A DNA stretch of 5,542 nucleotides from Methylomicrobium sp. (GTDB lineage Bacteria; Pseudomonadota; Gammaproteobacteria; Methylococcales; Methylomonadaceae), in contig SLIO01000016.1 of assembly GCA_007135635.1 (NCBI GenBank), positions 1-5,542 of the forward strand, given 5' to 3'. Shown here one piece after another: positions 1-5,399 of this stretch. Each line of letters begins with the position of its first letter. The first letter of the stretch is position 1. A program made the position numbers and the translations under genes. The notes beneath the pieces were generated by a model that worked only from the letters and a program-made list of their open reading frames with translations, was not told where the DNA came from and searched no databases.

Positions 1-244
1 ATACAAAATGCAAATAAAAATGTGACATATTGTCGCAGCATAATATGCCGTCGATTCATAGCTGCTAATATTGGTTTTCGACTATCCTAAATTTAACGGC
101 TGTCCGATCGAAAAGAGTTGTAATTGTTCTGTCCCCCTGCATACAAAACAGGTTGTCGATTTGGTTTTCCCCCTTAAATGGGCTCCTCGTTTATTGCAAG
201 CCGAGTTCTCAAAAATTGACCTTAAAACAGAGATCAGATTGCTG
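1..244. other. AT-rich upstream stretch, no supported gene
   Basis: I see no credible gene here. An open frame at 71-283 (+) reads into the hairpin repeat at 245-305, and its end simply translates that repeat. It has no recognisable domain and no good ribosome binding site. The first 70 bases are AT-rich, but I could not place a convincing paired -35 and -10. It may be the remains of the region that once preceded the truncated membrane protein gene at 307-536. Confidence 0.5.
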
Positions 245-305
245 CCTTTGAAAAAGGGGGATTTATTTAAAAATCTCCCCTAGCCCCTCTTTTTCAAAGA
301 GGGGG
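245..305. repeat. Nested inverted-repeat element (G-run/C-run hairpin)
   Basis: An outer stem pairs CTTTGAAAAA (246-255) with TTTTTCAAAG (290-299). An inner stem pairs GGGGGATTT (256-264) with AAATCTCCCC (271-280). The right side then runs into six G's at 301-306. This arrangement resembles the short dispersed palindromic repeats common between genes in many proteobacteria and cyanobacteria; that resemblance is from memory. It directly abuts the place where the next gene has lost its start codon, so its insertion may have removed that gene's 5' end. Exact ends are uncertain. Confidence 0.6.
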
Positions 306-306
306 G

Positions 307-536
307 ACTGAATACTTACTTTTATGGTGTTCCATAATCAACTTGAGTGTGTGCTGCTTTTGTGGGGACTGCTTTTCTTCACCGCTCACGAATGGATGTA
401 TCGGTTGCACGTGCGATGGTTTCGTTTGCCGGTCGACCAATTCGACGCCATTCACTATGCCGGCATGGCGCTTTATAAAATCGGCATCATTCTGTTTAAT
501 CTTGTACCTTATATTGCCTTGCATATCGTCGCATAA
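307..536 (+). pseudogene. DUF6868-like small membrane protein, truncated and frameshifted
   Basis: The conserved body is read in the frame ending at the TAA at 534-536. It includes HEWMYRLHVRWFRL, then DAIHYAGMALYKIG, and ends FNLVPYIALHIVA. This pattern matches what I remember of the DUF6868 family, about 80-residue proteins with two hydrophobic segments and no known function. The expected N-terminal piece WCSIINLSV is present at 325-351 but in a different frame. Removing one GT from the GTGTGTG run at 347-353 joins it smoothly to LLLWGLLFF. Upstream the frame runs into the hairpin repeat and meets a stop at 268-270 without an ATG, GTG or TTG, so the start is missing. Translation from ATG 324 could give a 70-residue protein with a novel N-terminus, but that ATG lacks a well-spaced Shine-Dalgarno; the purine run at 298-306 is about 18 nt away. 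A pseudogene is more likely than a working variant. Confidence 0.6.
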
Positions 537-555
537 GAGCACGAAGACATAGGCA

Positions 556-560
556 AAGGA
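556..560 (+). promoter_or_regulatory. Ribosome binding site fixing a TTG start
   Basis: AAGGA lies six bases before the TTG at 567. No ATG or GTG occurs in this frame near the N-terminus; the next in-frame methionine is roughly 80 residues in. The protein aligns with the helicase IV N-terminal region from its first residues. Together these support TTG as the real start. Confidence 0.7.
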
Positions 561-566
561 CTGTCC

Positions 567-3485
567 TTGAATACTTCGTTGAAAACACCATTCAGCTACC
601 AAATCGGCCGGTTGGCCGCATTATTCGCCTCGCATGTTAATCATGAATCGTTGTCTTTAGAAGATGACGGCATTCTGTTGCAGACAGGCGAAACCAAACT
701 GCGAATTTCTCACCTGGCGATCGGTAGCGGCATCGTCTTGGAGTCCGGCTACTTCTGGGATGTACTGGCGTTTCATCTGGAAAACAATAAGACCATACGT
801 ATGGGCGGCATCGGTAAAAAACGATCGAAACGCTTGCAAACCGACTTGCAGCAAGCCAACCGCCAATATCTCCACGATTTTTATCAACGCCTGGTTCCGG
901 AAATAGAAAGCGCTTATCAACAGGCGCACTCATGGTTTTCCGGAGATCGCTATATCCGCCGAATTGCCGTACGGCAATGGCTGAAGACGCATCGAGACTT
1001 GGTCAAAGGCATTCAGCGCAAAAATATACAACGCTTTTTACCGGCCGATACGGCACAAGCCCTGCAATTCATCCGCCCTTTGTTAAACCACGGATACGAT
1101 GCGGTCGAGCGCTTGAATGAAACTTATATCGAACGTCAAATCGAGGCATTTAAATCCTTTTTCGACGACGTGGAGAGCAATCCGTTAACGGTCAATCAGC
1201 GCCGCGCCTGCGTGATCGACGAACAGCACAATCTAGTATTGGCCGGCGCCGGTACCGGCAAGACCAGTACGATGATCGGGCGCGCCGGATATTTAATCAA
1301 CGCAGGGATTGCGAGGCCGGAACAAATCCTGATGTTGGCATTCGCCCGCAAAGCGGCCGAGGAAATGGAACAGCGAATACAAGCAAAACTTCGCATCGAT
1401 ACACTGACCGTAAAAACATTTCACAGCCTCGGCAAACATATCATCGCTCAGGTTGAAGGCACTGCGCCGACCATCGACAAAATGGCAGAGGACGAACATC
1501 TTCGCACCCGGTTTGTTGACGGACAAATACAAAGATTACTGAAAGACGATCAGTATAAGTCCCGGCTGGTGAATTATTTTTTGTACTTCAGCCACCCCTA
1601 TCGAAGCGCCTTCAAATTCAAAAGTCTCGGCGAATATAACCGTTATATTCTCGAAAACGACATCCGCACGCTACAGGGCGAATTGGTCAAGAGCTACGAA
1701 GAATGCGAAATCGCCAATTTTCTCTTTCGGCAGCGCATTGTTTACCGCTATGAGGCTAATTATCAGATCAACACCTCGGGACCGGATTATCGCGTTTATC
1801 AGCCCGATTTTTACTTGCCCGATTACGGTATTTATATCGAACATTTCGCCATCGACGAACATCAGCAAACGCCGCCGTTTATCGACCGGCAAAGCTATTT
1901 GGAGGCAATGGCGTGGAAACAGGCCTTGCATCGAAAACATCGGACTACCCTGATTGAAACCTACAGCTATCAGAAGCAACAAAGTATATTAACGCAATCG
2001 CTGGAACTGCAACTGAAGCAAGCCGGTGTGGTTTTCGACCCGCTACCCAACAATGAAATGCTTCAGCAATTGCATCAATTCGGCCATATTTCGCAACTGG
2101 GTCAATTGCTGGCTCAGATGCTGGCGCTGTTTAAAGCCGCCTATTTGAATATCAAAAGCCTGGTCGCGCTGACTCAGCAACATGACGATCATGAACGCAT
2201 GCACGCGGCGGCTTTTTTGTTTGAGCCCATTTACGAAGCCTATGAACAGTATTTGCGCGACACTGATACGATTGATTTCGAAGACATGATCGGGCGGGCG
2301 ATCGACTATGTCGAAGCCGGTCGCTTCCGGTCGCCGTACACGCATATTCTGGTCGATGAATTTCAAGACATATCGGCCAGCCGCGCCCGACTGATCAAGG
2401 CTTTGCTAACTCATAACCCGAACCACAGCCTGTTTTGCGTCGGCGACGACTGGCAATCGATTTACCGTTTTACCGGCAGCGATGTCACGATCACCCAGGA
2501 ATTCGAGGAACATTTCGGCGATACGGCCTTGAGCATTCTGGATCAAACCTTTCGTTTCAATAACCAAATCGGTGCGGTAGCGTCCCGTTTTGTCATGCAA
2601 AACCCAACGCAAATCGCCAAGCGAATCGAAAGCCATACCGTCATCACACAAGCAGCCGTCTCGCTCATCCGAACCCGGCTCGATCCGGTCGGCCTGAATG
2701 CGGCATTAGCGGCAATTAATACCAAAACCGCCGTTCAGGCTAGTGTATTGATCTTGGCCCGGTTCAATTTTAAAAAACCGGATTTGTCGAGCTTTAAACG
2801 GCAGTATCCCAATTTGCAGATTCAATTTATGACAGTACACGCATCGAAAGGCAAGGAAGCCGATTATGTGATCGTACTTGGGCTGGAAAAAGGCAAAAAC
2901 GGATTTCCGTCGGAAAAAAAGACCCATCCGTTAGTGGAGCTATTACTGCCGAAAGCCGAAGCATTCGACCATGCGGAGGAAAGACGCTTATTTTATGTCG
3001 CGCTGACCCGCGCCCGGCATCATGTCTATCTGGTCAGCGATGCCGACAAGGCATCCGATTTTATCCGCGAACTGGTTGATCAGCGCGATGAAATTCGCAT
3101 TGACGAATTTACCGGCGAGGGTTTTCAGGAGAAAGTGACCGATATTTCCTGCCGCGAATGCGAAACCGGTTACCTAGTGCCGAAAGATAGCCGGCATGGC
3201 AGCTTTTTCGGATGCAACCAATATCCGCTATGCACGCATGCCGAACCGGCCTGCCCCGAATGCGGCGCCGTTTTACGCCAAGAAGGCCGGTTTCGGATCT
3301 GCGAAAACCGGCGCTGCGATCATGTCGAGCCGATTTGTCCTAAATGCGGCGGCAAACTTAGCTTGCGAAAAGGCCCATACGGACAATTCTGGGGCTGCTC
3401 GCATTTCCGCAAGAACGCTGAATTTTCCTGTAATCATACCGAGCAATTTATCGACCTGAAGGGTGCGAAACTACTCGATTCTTAG
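567..3485 (+). CDS. Helicase IV-like UvrD-family helicase with nuclease-like insert and C-terminal zinc ribbons
   Basis: This is a superfamily 1 DNA helicase predicted to unwind DNA using ATP in the cytoplasm. Visible motifs are Q (Q211), Walker A AGAGTGKT (226-233), Ia (LAFARKAAEEM from 257), II VDEFQD (596-601), III GDDWQSIYRF (626-635), IV QTFRFN (660-665), V TVHASKG (756-762) and VI EERRLFYVALTRAR (804-817). Residues 1-200 and the motif wording resemble E. coli helicase IV (HelD, 684 residues). Two additions make this one 972 long. Residues about 355-480 form an insert with E379, E396, PDF (D414), YIEHF (E425), K451 and LIET (E464), suggestive of a PD-(D/E)XK nuclease fold. The C-terminus has three C4 zinc ribbons: C862/865/883/889, C896/899/912/917 and C924/927/944/955, like those of topoisomerase I. 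All helicase motifs look intact and there is no frameshift. It starts 30 nt after the membrane-protein remnant and ends 6 nt before the resolvase remnant. The role is probably DNA repair or processing; nuclease activity is unproven. I leave the symbol blank because the architecture differs from classical HelD. Confidence 0.93.
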   Translation: MNTSLKTPFSYQIGRLAALFASHVNHESLSLEDDGILLQTGETKLRISHLAIGSGIVLESGYFWDVLAFHLENNKTIRMGGIGKKRSKRLQTDLQQANRQYLHDFYQRLVPEIESAYQQAHSWFSGDRYIRRIAVRQWLKTHRDLVKGIQRKNIQRFLPADTAQALQFIRPLLNHGYDAVERLNETYIERQIEAFKSFFDDVESNPLTVNQRRACVIDEQHNLVLAGAGTGKTSTMIGRAGYLINAGIARPEQILMLAFARKAAEEMEQRIQAKLRIDTLTVKTFHSLGKHIIAQVEGTAPTIDKMAEDEHLRTRFVDGQIQRLLKDDQYKSRLVNYFLYFSHPYRSAFKFKSLGEYNRYILENDIRTLQGELVKSYEECEIANFLFRQRIVYRYEANYQINTSGPDYRVYQPDFYLPDYGIYIEHFAIDEHQQTPPFIDRQSYLEAMAWKQALHRKHRTTLIETYSYQKQQSILTQSLELQLKQAGVVFDPLPNNEMLQQLHQFGHISQLGQLLAQMLALFKAAYLNIKSLVALTQQHDDHERMHAAAFLFEPIYEAYEQYLRDTDTIDFEDMIGRAIDYVEAGRFRSPYTHILVDEFQDISASRARLIKALLTHNPNHSLFCVGDDWQSIYRFTGSDVTITQEFEEHFGDTALSILDQTFRFNNQIGAVASRFVMQNPTQIAKRIESHTVITQAAVSLIRTRLDPVGLNAALAAINTKTAVQASVLILARFNFKKPDLSSFKRQYPNLQIQFMTVHASKGKEADYVIVLGLEKGKNGFPSEKKTHPLVELLLPKAEAFDHAEERRLFYVALTRARHHVYLVSDADKASDFIRELVDQRDEIRIDEFTGEGFQEKVTDISCRECETGYLVPKDSRHGSFFGCNQYPLCTHAEPACPECGAVLRQEGRFRICENRRCDHVEPICPKCGGKLSLRKGPYGQFWGCSHFRKNAEFSCNHTEQFIDLKGAKLLDS

Positions 3486-3491
3486 AGAAAC

Positions 3492-3969
3492 ATGATTATC
3501 GGTTACGTCAGAACGTCTGACGACTGAACAAATCGCCGGGCTTGAAGCACAACTTCGAGAACTCGAAGCGGCACAGTGTAAAAAAATTTTCCAGGAACAG
3601 GTTTCCTCGGTTTCCGTCCGGGCGCAGTTAGAAGAGGCCTTGGAATTTACCCGGGAAGGCGATGTCTTGGTCGTGACAAAGCTCGACCGGTTAGCGCGGT
3701 CGGTTGCGGATCTCATGGCCATTATTCAGACACTGGAAAAAAAGCAGGCCGGCCTGCGCATTCTTAACCTGGGCATGGATACGCAGACGCCCACCGGCAA
3801 GCTGATGCTGACCGTCTTGGGAGGCGTTGCTCAATTCGAGCGGGAAATCATGTTGGAGAGGCAGCGGGAAGGCGTTGCCAATGGCGTAACAATAACGCAG
3901 ATTGCCCGGCAGCTTAACATCGGTGAGGCCAGTATTTACCGGATTTTAGCGGATAATAAAAAGGGCTGA
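3492..3969 (+). pseudogene. Serine resolvase/invertase (Tn3 resolvase type), frameshifted and internally deleted
   Basis: The N-terminus MIIGYVRTS, with its Arg-Thr-Ser catalytic start, is read from ATG 3492 but stops at TGA 3525-3527. The match continues in another frame from 3523 with TEQIAGLEAQLRELEAA, then VVTKLDRLARSVADLM (the conserved arginine-rich active-site region) and LTVLGGVAQFEREIMLERQ. The join is a small indel around 3519-3525, where the usual STDDQ stretch is shortened. After ERQREG the protein goes straight to a helix-turn-helix (TITQIARQLNIGEASIYRIL). The hinge usually between them, roughly 25 residues of the KAKAxGKYKGR type, is missing. The family cuts and rejoins DNA at res sites to resolve plasmid or transposon multimers. 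A fragment from TTG 3640 could be made but would lack the catalytic serine. It is a relic next to a toxin-antitoxin relic, as in plasmid stability loci. Confidence 0.85.
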
Positions 3970-4105
3970 ATATAATGGTACTTTCCTGTGCACCTAAAAA
4001 ATGACCGTTTTTGAGAGATGAGTAAAAACAACAAATGTACATTTGTAGTTATGTTGTTTTTGGTGCTAGGATGAGGTTGAAAATCATTACGTGGAGGATA
4101 CGGTC
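3970..4105 (+). promoter_or_regulatory. Promoter and operator-like palindromes before the antitoxin
   Basis: A perfect 16-bp palindrome, ACAAATGTACATTTGT, occupies 4031-4046. It overlaps a wider inverted repeat, AAAAACAACA (4024-4033) with TGTTGTTTTT (4052-4061). A possible promoter is TTGTAG (4043-4048) and TAGGAT (4067-4072), 18 bases apart, which would place the palindrome over the -35. Ribbon-helix-helix antitoxins of this class commonly repress their own operon by binding such palindromes; applying that here is inference. GGAGG at 4093-4097 is a good Shine-Dalgarno eight bases before ATG 4106. An alternative is that part of the stretch is a resolvase recombination site. Confidence 0.5.
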
Positions 4106-4332
4106 ATGCGTTTTCCATTGAAGTCACCCCCGAACAACATCAACGGTTAAAAGCCGTCGCCGCCTTGCATGGCCAGAGCATCAAGGATTATGTCTTGGAA
4201 CGAGTATTGCCGGCTGAAGATAACGAAGCGCTGCGTCAACTAGAGGCGTTCTTGCTACCTCGTCTCGCGGAAGCAGAAAATGGGGTATTCTCGAATAAAT
4301 CGATGGATCAAATTTACGAAGAAGTTTCCTGA
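4106..4332 (+). pseudogene. ParD-like ribbon-helix-helix antitoxin, frameshifted, C-terminus displaced by an inserted element
   Basis: From ATG 4106 the frame gives only 14 codons before TAA at 4148-4150. One base further along, from 4114, it reads SIEVTPEQHQRLKAVAALHG, then QSIKDYVLERVLP and a charged tail ending QIYEEVS. Adding one T to the T4 run at 4111-4114 restores MRFSIEV, a normal antitoxin N-terminus of about 75 residues. SIEV would be the DNA-binding beta strand, followed by the two helices of a ribbon-helix-helix domain; the tail would bind and neutralise the toxin. The final Ser and TGA (4330-4332) are contributed by the element starting at 4328. Without it the frame would continue VLQEAR to TAA at 4709-4711, four bases before the toxin start. 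No other start lies in the downstream frame, which has a stop at 4078-4080, so the product is probably not made. Confidence 0.8.
4320..4327. repeat. Left copy of 8-bp target-site duplication
   Basis: AGAAGTTT here is repeated exactly at 4687-4694, directly outside the two inverted-repeat ends of the 359-bp element. This is the pattern left by transposase-mediated insertion. Confidence 0.85.
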
Positions 4333-4686
4333 TTAGCAAGATGCTTCAGCTTGCCGAAGCCAAGTGTCCGAGGAGGGGCTAGTTAGTTGCAAAAACTAAA
4401 ATATTCTGTTACCCAAGCTCCAGCTTGGTTAACCTGTTCAGGAAGCTCTAGCTTCCCGACAATCAAGTAAAGATTGAACGAGCGAGTCGGGGTTGATTGA
4501 GAATGTGCGGCGGTTGTGTCGGTCTCAGGAAGCTGGAGCTTCCGGCGTGTCTTTCCCAAGCTGGAGCTTGGGAAAGAGCGTGATGTGGGTTGGCCGTTTT
4601 TAGCTTGACGCGCATGGCTTGCGAACCCCGTCCAGCTAGGGATATGCTGATCTTTGGGCTTTAGCTGAAGAAACTTGCTAAGCAGG
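4328..4686. mobile_element. 359-bp non-autonomous miniature element (MITE-like) between antitoxin and toxin
   Basis: The ends are imperfect inverted repeats of about 26 bp, 4328-4353 against 4661-4686. They share CCTG, then TTAGCAAG, then CTTCAGCT, with 21 matches in the outer 24 positions. Perfect 8-bp direct repeats AGAAGTTT flank it. It encodes no plausible protein; an open frame on the minus strand at 4383-4706 has no recognisable domain and crosses the element's end. Instead it carries four short palindromes, annotated separately. Removing the element plus one repeat copy restores the antitoxin reading frame to its natural stop, confirming the boundaries. The transposase that moved it must be elsewhere. 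I cannot assign the IS family; an 8-bp duplication fits several. Confidence 0.85.
4413..4576. repeat. Array of four palindromes with AAGCT-NN-AGCTT core
   Basis: Four palindromes share the core AAGCT, two variable bases, AGCTT. They are 4413-4428 (CCAAGCT arms), 4441-4456 (GGAAGCT arms), 4528-4543 (GGAAGCT arms) and 4551-4576, the longest, with perfect 12-bp arms starting CTTTCCCAAGCT around GG. Spacings are 12, 71 and 7 bases. They alternate between CCAAGCT-type and GGAAGCT-type arms. Such units resemble repetitive extragenic palindromes; they may be part of the element or later arrivals within it. Confidence 0.8.
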
Positions 4687-4694
4687 AGAAGTTT
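4687..4694. repeat. Right copy of 8-bp target-site duplication
   Basis: AGAAGTTT matches 4320-4327 exactly. It is immediately followed by the displaced 3' end of the antitoxin gene, TTGCAGGAAGCACGG and then TAA. Confidence 0.85.
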
Positions 4695-4711
4695 TGCAGG
4701 AAGCACGGTAA
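4687..4711 (+). pseudogene. Displaced 3' end of the antitoxin gene
   Basis: Joined after 4327, this segment completes the antitoxin as EEVLQEAR with stop TAA at 4709-4711. That is followed by AGGA and the toxin ATG at 4716. The restored gene pair would have a 4-nt gap, typical of co-translated toxin-antitoxin operons. Today it is cut off from the rest of the gene by the 359-bp element, but its last bases still supply the toxin's ribosome binding site (AAAGGA, 4710-4715). Confidence 0.75.
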
Positions 4712-4936
4712 AGGAATGCCGATTTACGAGCTTACATTACAGGCGGAATCCGATATCCGCGACATTATCCGTTATACCTTAGAGCGGCATGGCGAAAAGC
4801 AAGCCCTTTGCTATAAGAACGCGATGCAAAAAAATTCTGCGCAATCGCTGAAAGAGCCGTCTATTCCCGCCCCCTCTCAGAGCGCTTTCCACAAATTCAT
4901 GTAAGCCGCTGTGAGCATCACTATATTTTTCAAGCG

Positions 4937-5239
4937 CGCCAAGATTTTTCGCGAAAGCTGAAATGGGGTCCGTCCGATTTCAGCAGCGAAAAATTACTTG
5001 GCGATTATTGCCTTCGGCGGCCCCGATTCGCCCTGCGTCCGTGCCACTACGCCACATCCTCGTATACTCGATGCGGCTCCCTAGCACTCCCGCAAATGGC
5101 TTTACGCCGTGTCGCGATGTCTTGTATTTTGCCTCCGCCTGCGCTATTCGCGCAGACTCCGGCAAAACACCCGGCGCTACGGCTATCGGGGACTAAAAAT
5201 CTTCACTTCGCTAACGCTCCGTTTCCAAGATTTTCAGCG
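4937..5239. mobile_element. ~300-bp non-coding insertion inside the toxin gene
   Basis: This segment separates two halves of one ParE-like protein and contains no recognisable gene; its short open frames on both strands have no domain match. It begins with a strong hairpin (4938-5002). Inside, CCCCGAT (5021-5027) pairs with ATCGGGG (5185-5191). CCAAGATTTT occurs as a direct repeat at both ends (4939-4948 and 5225-5234). TTTTCAAGCG (4927-4936) resembles TTTTCAGCG (5231-5239) and could be an eroded target duplication. Exact ends are uncertain by about 10 bases. Removing 4937-5239 (303 bases) keeps the toxin halves in phase. It shows no similarity I can see to the other inserted element. Confidence 0.7.
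4938..5002. repeat. Long imperfect hairpin at the left end of the toxin insert
   Basis: The left arm 4938-4964 (GCCAAG, then ATTTTTCGC, then AGCTGAAAT) pairs with the right arm 4977-5002 (ATTTCAGC, then GCGAAAAAT, then CTTGGC). There are a few bulges around a 12-base loop. The left arm is repeated in the same orientation near 5225-5238 at the other end of the insert. Confidence 0.75.
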
Positions 5240-5351
5240 TATGTTCATCCGGAAAGCAAACCGCCCCGGATTATCGCGGTCTTGCATGAAAGAATGGACC
5301 TGTTGACCCGACTCGCAAATCGGCGACACTGAGTGTCTTTCCGAAAAAAGC

Positions 5352-5399
5352 GGGGTCAGGTTGAATTATAATTATAAATTCAACCTGACCCCTTTTTTT
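5352..5399 (+). terminator. Perfect hairpin plus T7 after the toxin gene
   Basis: GGGGTCAGGTTGAATT (5352-5367) and AATTCAACCTGACCCC (5377-5392) form a perfect 16-bp stem around a 9-base AT-only loop. The stem is followed by seven T's (5393-5399) and preceded by six A's (5344-5349), so it could stop transcription in both directions. It begins 20 bases after the toxin stop codon, the expected place for an operon terminator. GGGGTCAGGTTG-type palindromes also occur as dispersed repeats in many proteobacteria, so it may be a mobile palindrome serving as a terminator. Confidence 0.7.

Larger units (their letters stand above)
4716..5332 (+). pseudogene. ParE-like toxin, frameshifted and split by a ~300-bp insertion
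   Basis: The N-terminus MPIYELTLQAESDIRDIIRY, followed by TLERHGEKQAL, is typical of the ParE branch of the RelE/ParE toxins, which in studied cases poison DNA gyrase. From ATG 4716 the frame ends at TAA 4902-4904 after 62 residues. One extra A in the A7 run at 4828-4834 would continue it as FCAIAERAVYSRPLSERFPQ, then IHVSRCEHHYIF up to about 4930. The expected C-terminus, YVHPESKPPRIIAVLHERMD and then LLTRLANRRH, appears only at 5240-5332, in the frame matching the corrected upstream part. Joining the two halves gives about 104 residues, the normal size. The roughly 300 bases between are non-coding. AAAGGA just before the ATG is a good ribosome binding site, but only a truncated protein can be made. 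With two lesions this toxin is almost certainly dead. Confidence 0.85.

Noticed and set aside
1..70. Promoter in the AT-rich first bases
   Set aside because: TTGTCG and TAATAT-like strings occur but not at a proper spacing, and no intact gene follows closely.
71..283. 70-residue open frame on the plus strand
   Set aside because: It has no ribosome binding site or recognisable domain, and its end translates the hairpin repeat at 245-305.
1171..3020. Helicase as a classical UvrD/Rep or a Gram-positive HelD that binds RNA polymerase
   Set aside because: The N-terminal region, motif III GDDWQSIYRF and motif IV QTFRFN fit E. coli-type helicase IV better, and the long RNA polymerase-binding arms of Gram-positive HelD are not seen.
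4413..4576. Possible CRISPR array
   Set aside because: The repeats are short palindromes with unequal spacing (12, 71 and 7 bases) and different arms, without uniform spacers or cas genes.
4383..4706. 107-residue open frame on the minus strand
   Set aside because: It translates the palindrome array and runs through the right end of the inserted element into antitoxin and toxin leader sequence, so it is not a real gene.
4963..5306. Open frames on both strands inside the toxin insert
   Set aside because: They are low-complexity translations of structured repeat DNA with no family resemblance. Only the last part of the plus-strand frame from 5240 is meaningful, as the toxin C-terminus.
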